NCBI RefSeq assembly: GCF_042649585.1
Contig: NZ_JBHRZM010000002.1
Coordinates: 1-64,000 of the forward strand
Direction: 5' to 3'
DNA: 64,000 nucleotides
Source of the DNA: Helicobacter_F equorum
Lineage (GTDB): Bacteria > Campylobacterota > Campylobacteria > Campylobacterales > Helicobacteraceae
Shown: positions 52,158 to 61,663 of the stretch, piece after piece
Layout of the letters: each line of letters starts with the position of its first letter
Position numbering within the stretch: position 1 is the stretch's first letter
The notes under the pieces: generated by a model
What the model saw: only the letters and a program-made list of their open reading frames with translations
Databases searched by the model: none
Told to the model about the DNA's origin: nothing
Position numbers and translations under genes: made by a program

Positions 52158-54236
52158 ATGGCGAGACAAACTCCACTAAATAGAATTAGAAATATAGGTA
52201 TTGCGGCGCATATTGACGCCGGTAAGACAACAACTTCAGAGCGAATCTTGTTTTATACTGGGGTTAGCCACAAAATTGGTGAAGTGCATGATGGTGCTGC
52301 GACAATGGACTGGATGGAACAGGAAAAAGAAAGAGGTATTACTATTACTTCTGCTGCAACGACTTGTTTTTGGAAAGATTATCAAATAAATCTTATTGAT
52401 ACTCCCGGACACGTGGATTTTACCATTGAAGTAGAACGATCTATGCGTGTGTTGGATGGTGCTGTAGCAGTGTTTTGTTCTGTAGGTGGTGTGCAACCAC
52501 AAAGTGAAACCGTTTGGAGACAAGCCAATAAATATGGTGTGCCAAGAATGGTGTTTGTCAACAAAATGGATAGAATTGGAGCAAATTTCTATAATGTTGA
52601 AACACAGATTAAACAACGTTTAAAGGCTAATCCAGTACCGGTTAATATACCAATTGGAGCAGAAGAAAATTTTAAGGGTGTAGTGGATCTTATTGGCATG
52701 AAAGCCATTGTTTGGAATGATGAATCTATGGGTGCTAAATATGACATAGAAGATATTCCAGCAGATCTTATGGATAAGGCACAGGAGTATCGCGAAAAAC
52801 TTCTTGAATCTGTGGCAGAGCAAGATGAAGTGCTGATGGAAAAATATCTTGGTGGCGAGGAACTTAGTATTGAGGAAATTAAAAAAGGTATTAAAGCTGG
52901 TTGTCTTAATATGAGTCTCATTCCTATGCTTTGTGGTTCTAGCTTTAAAAATAAAGGTGTACAAACACTTTTAGATGCAGTGGTAGATTTTCTTCCTGCA
53001 CCTACAGAGGTTGCAGAAATTAGGGGTATTAATCCTAAAGATGAGAGTGAGATTAGTGTAGAATCTAGTGACAAAGGTGCGTTTGCTGGTCTAGCATTTA
53101 AGATTATGACCGATCCATTTGTGGGACAACTTACATTCGTGCGTGCTTATAGAGGTATGTTAGAATCTGGAAGCTATGTATTAAACTCTACCAAAGGTAA
53201 AAAAGAGCGTGTTGGTAGACTTTTAAAAATGCATTCAAATAAGCGAGAAGACATTAAAGAAATTTATGCCGGTGAGATTTGTGCCTTTGTGGGCTTAAAA
53301 GACACACTTACTGGGGATACATTGTGTGATGAAAAAGAGCCGGTTATTTTGGAGAGAATGGAATTTCCAGAGCCAGTGATTCAAATTGCAGTTGAACCGA
53401 AGACAAAGGCAGACCAAGAAAAAATGTCCATTGCTTTAGGGAAGCTTGCTGAAGAAGATCCAAGCTTTAGAGTAAGCACACAAGAAGAAACAGGGCAGAC
53501 TCTCATTGGTGGTATGGGAGAATTACATCTAGAGATTATTGTTGATAGATTAAAAAGAGAATTCAAGGTTGAAGCGGAAGTAGGGCAACCTCAAGTTGCA
53601 TTTAGAGAGACAGTGCGTAGTGCAGTTGAGCAAGAATGCAAATATGCTAAACAATCTGGTGGTAGGGGACAATATGGACATGTCTTTATTCGCTTGGAGC
53701 CAAAAGAGCCTGGTAGTGGATATGAATTCATAAATAATATCAGTGGTGGTGTGATTCCAAAAGAATATATCCCTGCTGTGGATAAGGGTATCCAAGAAGC
53801 TATGCAAAATGGTGTTTTAGCAGGGTATCCTGTGGTGGATTTCAAAGTTACATTATATGATGGAAGTTATCACGAAGTGGATTCTTCGGAAATGGCATTT
53901 AAGATTGCTGGATCTATTGCATTTAAAGATGCGTGTAGGAAGGCTAATGCAGTGTTGTTAGAGCCACTTATGAAAGTAGAAGTGGAAGTTCCAGAAGAAT
54001 ATATGGGTGATGTGATAGGGGATTTAAATCGTAGAAGAGGACAAATAAATTCTATGGATGATCGCATGGGACTTAAAATTGTGAATGCTTTTGTACCATT
54101 GGCTGAAATGTTTGGATACTCTACGGATTTGCGTTCTGCAACACAAGGGCGCGGTACTTATACAATGGAATTTGACCATTATGGAGAAGTTCCTAATAAT
54201 ATTGCTAAAGAGATTATGGAGAAACGCAATTCCTAG
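52158..54236 (+). CDS. fusA: Elongation factor G
   Basis: EF-G drives ribosomal translocation. The 692 residues carry the GTPase motifs AHIDAGKTT (17-25), ERGITITSAAT, DTPGH and NKMDR, and domain IV near SGGRGQYGHV and DGSYHEVDSSE. It ends the superoperon. A hairpin follows within 30 bases of the stop. Confidence 0.98.
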   Translation: MARQTPLNRIRNIGIAAHIDAGKTTTSERILFYTGVSHKIGEVHDGAATMDWMEQEKERGITITSAATTCFWKDYQINLIDTPGHVDFTIEVERSMRVLDGAVAVFCSVGGVQPQSETVWRQANKYGVPRMVFVNKMDRIGANFYNVETQIKQRLKANPVPVNIPIGAEENFKGVVDLIGMKAIVWNDESMGAKYDIEDIPADLMDKAQEYREKLLESVAEQDEVLMEKYLGGEELSIEEIKKGIKAGCLNMSLIPMLCGSSFKNKGVQTLLDAVVDFLPAPTEVAEIRGINPKDESEISVESSDKGAFAGLAFKIMTDPFVGQLTFVRAYRGMLESGSYVLNSTKGKKERVGRLLKMHSNKREDIKEIYAGEICAFVGLKDTLTGDTLCDEKEPVILERMEFPEPVIQIAVEPKTKADQEKMSIALGKLAEEDPSFRVSTQEETGQTLIGGMGELHLEIIVDRLKREFKVEAEVGQPQVAFRETVRSAVEQECKYAKQSGGRGQYGHVFIRLEPKEPGSGYEFINNISGGVIPKEYIPAVDKGIQEAMQNGVLAGYPVVDFKVTLYDGSYHEVDSSEMAFKIAGSIAFKDACRKANAVLLEPLMKVEVEVPEEYMGDVIGDLNRRRGQINSMDDRMGLKIVNAFVPLAEMFGYSTDLRSATQGRGTYTMEFDHYGEVPNNIAKEIMEKRNS

Positions 54237-54262
54237 ATTCTCTTATGCATCTTTGACTCATG

Positions 54263-54296
54263 ACATCTCTAAAGCTTGCAAAAGGATTAGAGATGT
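54263..54296. terminator. Hairpin between convergent fusA and PfpI-like genes
   Basis: Ten bases (ACATCTCTAA) at 54263-54272 pair with 54287-54296 around a 14-base loop, between two convergent genes. No strong T-run follows on the plus strand; it may end transcription from both sides weakly. Confidence 0.5.
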
Positions 54297-54315
54297 ATCC
54301 TGTTTGTCTAGTTAG

Positions 54316-54918
54316 TTATTGTGTGTGATATAACAATCCCTCTGCTACTTTTTGAACCTGTGTATTTTGAAATGTCTGATGCATTTGATATGTGGTAAAA
54401 TCTTGTGTTAATACAATATCTGCAAGTGTGAGTGCAAACTCCATAGCTGTCGCTGGTCCTTGAGAGGTGAGAATATGATCTTCAAAATATACATTCTGAT
54501 GTATAAAGTTTGAAGTTCTAGTTTTATCTCGCACTTCATGTTGGCATGATGGATAACAGGTAAAATTATTCTTTAACACACCAAAATGTGCCAAAACAAT
54601 AGGAGAGGCACATAGAGCAGCAATAAGCTTATGTTGTTGATAAAAATCTGTGAGAATCTCTCCTAACTGATGGTGTTGACACATGCGTTGCATATTTTCA
54701 TAGCCACCTGCAAGCGCAATGCACGCATAATCTTGGTAGCTTTTACTTTCAAGTATATCATCTGTGTATAGTGTAATATTATGTGCGCCTACAACTTTTT
54801 TGTGAGATTCTAGTGAGAGAATTTCTATTGGGATTTGGACTCGGCGTAAAATATCCACAATGCTTATAAGCTCAATTTCTTCAAACCCTTTTGCAATTGG
54901 CACAATAACTTTTTTCAT
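54316..54918 (-). CDS. DJ-1/PfpI family protein
   Basis: This 200-residue protein has the DJ-1 fold: VIVPIAKGFEEIELISIVDILRR at the start, the conserved Glu in FEEIE, ACIALAGGYENMQRM, and the nucleophile elbow IAALCASPIVLAHFG with its cysteine near 103. Relatives act as protein or small-molecule deglycases, chaperones or glyoxalases, and the exact reaction here is unclear. It is divergent from clpS, and AAAGGAG lies just before its ATG. Confidence 0.92.
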   Translation of the reverse strand: MKKVIVPIAKGFEEIELISIVDILRRVQIPIEILSLESHKKVVGAHNITLYTDDILESKSYQDYACIALAGGYENMQRMCQHHQLGEILTDFYQQHKLIAALCASPIVLAHFGVLKNNFTCYPSCQHEVRDKTRTSNFIHQNVYFEDHILTSQGPATAMEFALTLADIVLTQDFTTYQMHQTFQNTQVQKVAEGLLYHTQ

Positions 54919-54967
54919 ATAATCTCCTTTCTATGTGTGTAGGAATGCGACATTATACAAAGTTTGG

Positions 54968-54973
54968 TAAAAT
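54968..54973 (+). promoter_or_regulatory. Predicted -10 element of clpS-clpA
   Basis: TAAAAT in TTTGGTAAAATGG lies 31 bases before the clpS ATG. Confidence 0.45.
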
Positions 54974-55003
54974 GGTCTAAAAATTTAGGAGAGAGCCTAA
55001 AGT

Positions 55004-55300
55004 ATGCCACAAACAATCCAAGAAAGCGCTACAGATATTGCACTCGAAGAACCAACGCTATATCAAGTTATACTATTGAATGATGATTGGACAGCGATGG
55101 ATTTTGTTGTGAGTGTGTTGGTGCAAATTTTTGAAAAAAGTAACGATGAGGCAGTAGAGATTATGCTAAAAATCCACAAAGAAGGTTCTGGGATATGTGG
55201 CATATATCCTTATGATATAGCTGAATTAAAGGCAAAGATTACTCTTGATTTGGCAAAAGAAAATGGCTATCCACTTCGCGTAGAAACAAAACAACTTTAA
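55004..55300 (+). CDS. clpS: ClpS adaptor protein
   Basis: ClpS binds N-degron substrates and delivers them to ClpAP. The 98 residues show YQVILLNDDWTAMDFVVSVL, the substrate-binding face, then HKEGSGICGIYPYDIAELK, matching the family's H-x-x-G-x-x-x-x-G-x-Y pattern. clpA follows nine bases downstream. Confidence 0.95.
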   Translation: MPQTIQESATDIALEEPTLYQVILLNDDWTAMDFVVSVLVQIFEKSNDEAVEIMLKIHKEGSGICGIYPYDIAELKAKITLDLAKENGYPLRVETKQL

Positions 55301-55309
55301 AGGCATGTA

Positions 55310-57502
55310 ATGACACATAATTTACCTCTTATTATTAGTGAAGCAACAGAAATTGCAAAAGAAATGCAACATAATATTTTGACAACAGAACATATTTTTT
55401 TGGCACTTTTATATAGTAAAGAAGGTAGCGAGTTTTTGGGGAAGTTTGGTGGCAATGTGAGTGAAATGGCGAGTATCACTTATGCATATCTTAAACGCTA
55501 CATTCCAAGTGCTCAAAAACTTGATGATATGCCTATACATACACCATCTTTGGAGAGAATCTTTGGATTAATGATGGGACATTTACAAGCACAAGGAAGA
55601 AAGAAACAACCTGATATTGGAGATTTTATTGCTGCAGTGCTTGAAGAAAAGCAATGTTATAGCGCTAAGATACTGCATTCTCAAGGCATTGATCGATATT
55701 CTGTGCTGACGTATCTGACACAAAAACAAGAGCAAAAAGCCGATAATGGTGAACAAAAACAAGCAAGTTATCTTGCACAATTTGCCAAAAATCTCACACA
55801 AGTCGCTATCGATGGGAAAATTGATCCTATCATTGGGCGTAGCGAGGAGATTTTGCGTATTAGTGAGATTTTATGTAGGCGCAAAAAAAATAACCCCGTG
55901 CTTATTGGTGAATCTGGAGTGGGTAAGAGCGCAATAGCCGAAGGATTAGCATTAGAGATTAGTAAAAAACGAGTGCCACAAGCCTTGCATAATGCACAGA
56001 TTTTTATGCTTGATCTTGCTGCTATGGTGTCTGGAAGTAAATATCGTGGCGATTTTGAAAAACGCCTTAAGGGTGTGCTAACTGAACTTGAAGCAATTCC
56101 AAATAGTATCGTGTTTATTGATGAGATACACACCATTGTAGGCGCGGGTGCAGCAAATAGCTCAAGTCTTGATGCCTCTAATCTCCTTAAACCCGCTTTG
56201 GCTAATGGATCTTTGCGTTGCATTGGTGCGACAACTTTTAATGAATTTAAGCAGACTTTTGATAAAGACAAAGCGCTTTTGAGGCGTTTTTGTAAGGTAG
56301 AGGTTAAAGAACCCAGTGTGGAAGATTGCTATAAAATTTTAGAGGGCTTAAAGCCCATTTATGAAAAGTTTCATAATGTCAAATATACAGAATCTGCATT
56401 ACAAGCTTGTGTAGATCTCTCTCATCGTTATATTACAGATAGGTTTTTGCCCGATAAAGCGATTGATTTGCTTGATGAAAGTGGTGCATATTTTAAGATA
56501 AATGCCATAGATTCTATTCCTGTCATCAAACTAAAAGATATTGAACTCATTATCTCAAAGAGTGTGCATATCCCAAAAACGCAAGTCAATCGTGATGAAA
56601 GCAAAGTGCTTAAAAATTTAGAAAAAATGCTAAAAAAACGCATTTTTTCACAAGATAAGGCAATTACAGAAGTTGTGCGTGTCATCAAGAAAAATAAAGC
56701 TGGTTTAGGTGAATCTAATAAGCCTATTGGAAGTTTTGTATTTGCAGGACCAAGTGGTGTAGGGAAAACAGAGCTTAGTATAGAGCTTGCCAAGGCATTA
56801 GGAATTGCATTTGTAAAATTTGATATGAGTGAATATATGGAGTCACATTCCATATCTCGACTTATTGGGGCGCCGGCAGGTTATGTGGGATTTGAGCAAG
56901 GGGGATTGCTTGTAGATTCTATACGAAAACACCCTTATTGTGTATTGTTGCTTGATGAGATTGAAAAGGCACATAGCGATATTTATAATGTGCTTTTACA
57001 GGTGCTAGATTCTGCAAGTCTGACAGATAATGCAGGTAATAAAGCGGATTTTAAAAATGTCATTGTGATTATGACAAGCAATGCTGGAAGCAAGGAAGGC
57101 AACACGCTAGGGTTTAATGCTGACAATAAGGGTAAGAGTGAGGGAGCGATTAAATATCTTTTTTCTCCAGAGTTTCGATCGCGTCTTGATGGAGTAGTGC
57201 ATTTTAGCACTCTTGGCGTGGAAGAATATCGTTTGATCGCACAAAAATATCTAGAGGATCTTAATCAGAATCTAGCAAGTAAAAATATTGAATTGTTGCC
57301 AGATTCTAAAGTACTTCAATACTTAGCAAATCAAAGTGTGGATAATGCTCTAGGTGCTCGTGAAATACGACGATTGATAGATACACAAATTAAGCTACCA
57401 CTTAGCGATGAAATTCTCTTTGGCAAACTTAAAAAAGGTGGCAAGGTAAAAATTACTATACAACATCAAGCTCTACACTTACAGGTGCTCACCCACTCAT
57501 AA
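55310..57502 (+). CDS. clpA: ATP-dependent Clp protease ATPase subunit ClpA
   Basis: ClpA unfolds substrates and feeds them to ClpP. The 730 residues hold an N-domain (1-145), a first AAA+ module with Walker A GESGVGKS near 200 and Walker B VFIDEIHT, and a second with GPSGVGKTE near 479, LLLDEIEKAH and the sensor region LGAREIRR. There is no ClpB-type long middle coiled coil, which supports ClpA. It is co-transcribed with clpS. Confidence 0.95.
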   Translation: MTHNLPLIISEATEIAKEMQHNILTTEHIFLALLYSKEGSEFLGKFGGNVSEMASITYAYLKRYIPSAQKLDDMPIHTPSLERIFGLMMGHLQAQGRKKQPDIGDFIAAVLEEKQCYSAKILHSQGIDRYSVLTYLTQKQEQKADNGEQKQASYLAQFAKNLTQVAIDGKIDPIIGRSEEILRISEILCRRKKNNPVLIGESGVGKSAIAEGLALEISKKRVPQALHNAQIFMLDLAAMVSGSKYRGDFEKRLKGVLTELEAIPNSIVFIDEIHTIVGAGAANSSSLDASNLLKPALANGSLRCIGATTFNEFKQTFDKDKALLRRFCKVEVKEPSVEDCYKILEGLKPIYEKFHNVKYTESALQACVDLSHRYITDRFLPDKAIDLLDESGAYFKINAIDSIPVIKLKDIELIISKSVHIPKTQVNRDESKVLKNLEKMLKKRIFSQDKAITEVVRVIKKNKAGLGESNKPIGSFVFAGPSGVGKTELSIELAKALGIAFVKFDMSEYMESHSISRLIGAPAGYVGFEQGGLLVDSIRKHPYCVLLLDEIEKAHSDIYNVLLQVLDSASLTDNAGNKADFKNVIVIMTSNAGSKEGNTLGFNADNKGKSEGAIKYLFSPEFRSRLDGVVHFSTLGVEEYRLIAQKYLEDLNQNLASKNIELLPDSKVLQYLANQSVDNALGAREIRRLIDTQIKLPLSDEILFGKLKKGGKVKITIQHQALHLQVLTHS

Positions 57503-57561
57503 ATGTTTCATGCGATACAAGAAACTTGCGATAAGTTTGGGTTTGAGTAAGGGTATGTGTC

Positions 57562-58166
57562 GTGCTATTGGTATTGTGTGTATGTGCGTGTTATGCTTTT
57601 GGATTAGAGGTTACAGAGTTTAGAATCTACCAAAAGCAATCTCTAGATTCTGTGCGTTATTTGGTGAGTGAAAAATACGATGGAATTCGTGCTGTATGGG
57701 ATTCAAAATATTTAAAAACCAAGAGAGGTAATCTCATTTATGCACCGCAGTGCTTTTTTGCAACAATTACCACCTTTTGGGCTTGATGGAGAATTATGGA
57801 TAGGATATGGGAAGTTTTGAAGAGATTCAAGGTCTTGTCAATACCAAACTACATGCGAGCAATGGGCTAGTGCGCAGTATCTTATCTTTGATTTTCTTAG
57901 TTGCGGAGTTAGGGGGAGGGATTGCACATTGAGTGAGCATTTGGAAGAGGTGAGAAAATTTATAGATACACATAATCCACCAAATACACATCTTACCGCA
58001 CAGCACGCTATATGGGTCCAAGACAAAACTGCTTTTGATACATATGTCGATGCTTTTGCGCACCAATCCTCCAAAAATAGGTGCTATTATTACCTATCAA
58101 TACACAGGTTTTAGCAAAAATGGCATTCCCAAACACACGAGATTTTTAAGGATATATGATGAGTAG
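57562..58166 (+). pseudogene. Decayed ATP-dependent DNA ligase gene
   Basis: The remnant begins at a GTG with a signal-peptide-like stretch (LLVLCVCACYAFG) and then VSEKYDGIRAVWDSKYLKTKRG, the K-x-D-G-x-R adenylation motif. Frameshifts and stops follow. In other frames one reads LPPFGLDGELWIGYG, GSFEEIQGLV, LSEHLEEVRKFIDTHNPPN and finally GAIITYQYTGFSKNGIPKHT...FLRIYDE, the C-terminal OB-fold signature of small exported ATP-dependent ligases seen in Campylobacter and other Proteobacteria. At least three frameshifts are needed, so no active enzyme is made. It explains the 747 bases between clpA and lysA; 58167-58249 holds only the lysA leader. Confidence 0.85.
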
Positions 58167-58249
58167 GTATTTTCTTATGATTAAGGCTATTTTAAAGCTA
58201 TGTGGTTAGAATAACCGCTTATCAAAACCCCTATGGAGCCCTAACAATT

Positions 58250-59566
58250 ATGGATAATTCCCTAGATAATGCCTTACTTGCACATTGTGCGAAACAATAT
58301 GGCACGCCTTTGTATGTATATGATTTTCAATCCATTACCACGCAATTTGAAGCCTTTAAGAACGCTTTTAAGGCACGCAAGTCTCTTATTTGTTACGCCC
58401 TAAAGGCAAACTCTAATCTTAGTATCATTAATCATCTTGCTAAGCTTGGTTCAGGTGCGGATTGTGTGTCTATCGGTGAAGTGCGACGCGCAATTATGGC
58501 AGGAATCCCTAAGTATAAGATTATTTATAGTGGCGTGGGTAAGCGTGATGAGGAAATACGCGAGGCATTGATGAGTGATATTTTGTTTTTAAATGTCGAA
58601 AGCAAGGTAGAATTAGAGCGTATAGAATCTATTGCCAAAGATTTGGGCGTAGTGGCGAGAATCTCTGTGCGTGTTAATCCCAACATCGATGCTAAAACAC
58701 ATCCTTATATTTCCACAGGCTTACATGAAAATAAATTTGGCGTAGATATTCAAAGTGCCAAGCAAATGTATATTTTTGCCAAAAATTCTCCCCACGTAGA
58801 GCCGATAGGCATACATTTTCATATAGGTTCACAACTCACGGATTTAGATCCCATTAAGCAGGGTGCCAAAAAAATTGCCGAGCTTACTCATAGCCTTTTG
58901 GCACTCAAGATTGATATTCGCTTTTTTGATGTAGGCGGTGGTGTAGGTATTCGCTATACAGATGAGTGTGAGATTTCATTATATGATTATGCACAGGTGA
59001 TTTTAGATGCATTACGTGGACTTGATGTGACTATTATTTGTGAGCCAGGTAGATATATCGTGGGTAAAAGTGGCGTGCTTGTGAGTAGTGTGCTTTATGA
59101 AAAAGATAATGGACACAAGCGTTTTGTTATTGTTGATGCCGCGATGAATGATCTTATGCGTCCAGCCCTTTATGATGCTATCCATACTATACAGATTGTG
59201 CAAAAAGATGGTGCAGTATGCCAAGAATCGCAAGAAGCATCGCTACAAACTACCTCTACACAAACTTTTTCACGAGCTGATGTTGTTGGGGCAATTTGTG
59301 AATCTAGTGATTTTTTAGCAAAAAATGTTGAGTTGCCACCTTTGGCACATGGTGATATTATTGCATTTGCAAATGCCGGAGCATATGGCTATAGCATGGC
59401 ACACACTTATAACACAAGGGCACGAGCCCCAGAAGTAGGAGTGTTAGATAACAAAGATTTTCTTATTAAACCTGCCGATCGTTTTGAAGCTATGGTTGCT
59501 GATGAGTTGGAAATCTTAGATAAGAGGCGCAGGTTGGTAGTAGATTCTCTAGAAAGTGGGCGATAA
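58250..59566 (+). CDS. lysA: Diaminopimelate decarboxylase
   Basis: LysA makes lysine from meso-diaminopimelate with PLP. The PLP lysine is Lys52 in CYALKANSN. SGADCVSIGEVRRA, GIHFHIGSQ, DVGGGVGI, EPGRYIVG and the closing CESSDFLA...AGAYGYSMAHTYNTR are all family marks. ATG 58250 gives 438 residues, with GGAG 11 bases upstream; the frame is open upstream to 58202. An insert near residue 325 (QESQEASLQTTSTQTF) is longer than in most relatives. pheA overlaps or abuts its end. Confidence 0.95.
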   Translation: MDNSLDNALLAHCAKQYGTPLYVYDFQSITTQFEAFKNAFKARKSLICYALKANSNLSIINHLAKLGSGADCVSIGEVRRAIMAGIPKYKIIYSGVGKRDEEIREALMSDILFLNVESKVELERIESIAKDLGVVARISVRVNPNIDAKTHPYISTGLHENKFGVDIQSAKQMYIFAKNSPHVEPIGIHFHIGSQLTDLDPIKQGAKKIAELTHSLLALKIDIRFFDVGGGVGIRYTDECEISLYDYAQVILDALRGLDVTIICEPGRYIVGKSGVLVSSVLYEKDNGHKRFVIVDAAMNDLMRPALYDAIHTIQIVQKDGAVCQESQEASLQTTSTQTFSRADVVGAICESSDFLAKNVELPPLAHGDIIAFANAGAYGYSMAHTYNTRARAPEVGVLDNKDFLIKPADRFEAMVADELEILDKRRRLVVDSLESGR

Positions 59567-59567
59567 C

Positions 59568-60677
59568 ATGGCACAACACAATGTCAATGATGATAAGCAT
59601 TTGCATACATTACGCAAGAGTATTGATGAGGTTGATACACAGATTTTACAATTACTCAAAGATCGTATGAAGCTTGTGCATCAAGTAGGGGTGCAAAAGC
59701 ACCAAAGCGGTAGTTCTATCTATCGCCCAGAGCGCGAGATAGCGATTGTTGAGCGTTTGAGTGCAGAGCTTGGAGATGAGGATTTTTTGGACAAAAAGGC
59801 AGTGAGTGCGATTTATCAAGAGATTTTTGCGATTTCTCGCAATCTTGAAATGCGCCAAAAAGTCGCATTTTTGGGTCCTATTGGGAGTTATACACATCAA
59901 GCAGCACGAGAGAGATTTGGTGCGATGAGTGAGTATATCGCGCTAAATACTATTCCAGCGGTGTTTAAGGCACTTGAGCAAAAACGCGTGAAGTATGGTG
60001 TTGTGCCTATCGAAAATAATACAAATGGTGTAGTTGGTGCCACTATAGATCATTTAAATAGCTCTGATTTAAAGATTATTACAGAATTGGTGCTTCCTAT
60101 TCATCATAGCTTTATTTCTAGATGTGAGCATTTAAGCCAACTTCGCAGAATCTATTCCAAAGATATAGCATTTGGGCAATGTAGCGAGTTTTTGAAATCA
60201 CATAATTTAGATGAATTGGAGTTTATCTCCGTAGATTCGACGGCTAAAGCTGCGCAAATTGCAAGTGAGGATCCACAGAGTGCGGCGATTTGCTCCAAAG
60301 TTGCTGCTAAGTTGTATGAGATCCCTATAATGTTTGAAAATATTGAGGATACCCACGATAATCGCACACGCTTTGTGGTGGTGAGTGATTTTGTCAATGC
60401 GCCGAGTGGTAATGACAAAACTTCTGTGTTTGCGACTTTACGAAACTATAAGGAAACGGCTGCACTCTTTGGGTTGTTGGAGGATTTTAAACATTTTGGT
60501 ATTAATTTAACAAAAATAGATTCTCGCCCTATTAAGTCCAAGCATAGTTTTGCCTTTGGCTTTTTTATCGATTTTAAGGGACACTATCTTGATGAAAATA
60601 TCCAAGCACTTTTTGCAAAGCGCAAAGAAGAATTAAAGTGGCTTGGGAGCTATGTTGCAGGGTTTGATTTTGAGTGA
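59568..60677 (+). CDS. pheA: Bifunctional chorismate mutase / prephenate dehydratase
   Basis: This enzyme converts chorismate to prephenate and then phenylpyruvate in phenylalanine synthesis. Residues about 10-90 form an AroQ mutase (LRKSIDEVDTQILQLLKDRM, YRPEREIAI). About 100-275 form the dehydratase (VAFLGPIGSYTHQAA, VPIENNTNGVVGATIDHL, DNRTRFVVVSD with the catalytic Thr). The rest is an ACT regulatory domain (KTSVFATL, KIDSRPIKSKHSFAFGFFIDF), so feedback by phenylalanine is likely. ATG 59568 follows lysA by one base; a GTG four codons earlier is possible. Confidence 0.95.
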   Translation: MAQHNVNDDKHLHTLRKSIDEVDTQILQLLKDRMKLVHQVGVQKHQSGSSIYRPEREIAIVERLSAELGDEDFLDKKAVSAIYQEIFAISRNLEMRQKVAFLGPIGSYTHQAARERFGAMSEYIALNTIPAVFKALEQKRVKYGVVPIENNTNGVVGATIDHLNSSDLKIITELVLPIHHSFISRCEHLSQLRRIYSKDIAFGQCSEFLKSHNLDELEFISVDSTAKAAQIASEDPQSAAICSKVAAKLYEIPIMFENIEDTHDNRTRFVVVSDFVNAPSGNDKTSVFATLRNYKETAALFGLLEDFKHFGINLTKIDSRPIKSKHSFAFGFFIDFKGHYLDENIQALFAKRKEELKWLGSYVAGFDFE

Positions 60678-60695
60678 GATGATAAAGGTGAGGAA

Positions 60696-61661
60696 ATGAT
60701 TGAGTTTTCACCCATTGCTTTAGATGCGCAAGAGATTTTTGGGCAATATATGATGCAAGATAATATCGCGCTTTCTGATATGAATTTTACAAATTGTTTT
60801 ATGTGGCGTCATGCGCGAGAGATACACTATGCGGTGGTGGAAGGTACGCTGATCATTCAAACCTGCTATCAAGGTAGTGAGCCTTTTGTATTTTTTCCTA
60901 TAGGCGCATCTTCTACTCCCCACGCATTGCATGTTTTAGAAGTATTAAAGACGCATTATCAAGCACTTGGCTTTGGATTGCACCTTGCTTCACTTAGTAA
61001 ACAGCAAGCTAGTGCGATAGATTCACATTTTGGTGTGCAGAGCGTGGCAGTGCGAGAAAAATTTGATTATATCTATGATGTGGCAGAGCTTATTGCACTC
61101 AATGGGCGAAAATATCACAAGAAAAAAAATCATTTAAATGCTTTTTTGCAAGAATATGGTAATTTTGTGTTTGAGAAAATTAGTGTGCATAATATCCCTG
61201 CAATTCTTGAGGCATATGAGAAGTGGTTTGGGGCGAATCCAAATAAAAGTGATGGCTTACGATTTGAATACCTTGGCATACAAGATGCACTAAATGCGTA
61301 TGAAAATCTAGGGTTACGGGGTGGTGTGATTTTTATTGATGGAAAAGTTGGGGCATTTAGCTTTGGTGAAGTGCTTACGTGTCATTTGGCGTACGAACAA
61401 GGTGATCTTACGCAGCTATCAAGCGGAGAATCTTATATAAACAAATCTGGCAAGGTTGCTGTTATGCATGTTGAAAAAGCAGATTCACAATACCGCGGAA
61501 TCTATCAAGCTATCAATCAGCAAGTGTTACAGCATTGTTTTAGTGATTGTGTGTGGGTCAATCGCGAAGAAGATTTGGGAATAGAGGGACTACGCAAAGC
61601 AAAGCAAAGCTATCAACCTGCATTTTTGCTTGAAAAATTTAGGGTTATCATACAAGGATAG
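60696..61661 (+). CDS. DUF2156 (GNAT-like acyl/aminoacyl transferase) protein
   Basis: The 321 residues match DUF2156, the C-terminal domain type of phosphatidylglycerol lysyltransferases, here without the membrane domain. Marks are SDMNFTNCFMWR, DYIYDVAELIALNGRKYHKKKNHLNAF, GGVIFIDGKVGAFSFGE, VHVEKAD-like VMHVEKADSQYRGIYQAINQ and VNREEDLGIEGLRKAKQSYQP. Substrates of this soluble form are not known. AAGGTGAGG precedes the ATG. Its stop overlaps the upstream region of the helicase gene, which begins three bases later. Confidence 0.88.
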   Translation: MIEFSPIALDAQEIFGQYMMQDNIALSDMNFTNCFMWRHAREIHYAVVEGTLIIQTCYQGSEPFVFFPIGASSTPHALHVLEVLKTHYQALGFGLHLASLSKQQASAIDSHFGVQSVAVREKFDYIYDVAELIALNGRKYHKKKNHLNAFLQEYGNFVFEKISVHNIPAILEAYEKWFGANPNKSDGLRFEYLGIQDALNAYENLGLRGGVIFIDGKVGAFSFGEVLTCHLAYEQGDLTQLSSGESYINKSGKVAVMHVEKADSQYRGIYQAINQQVLQHCFSDCVWVNREEDLGIEGLRKAKQSYQPAFLLEKFRVIIQG

Positions 61662-61663
61662 AT

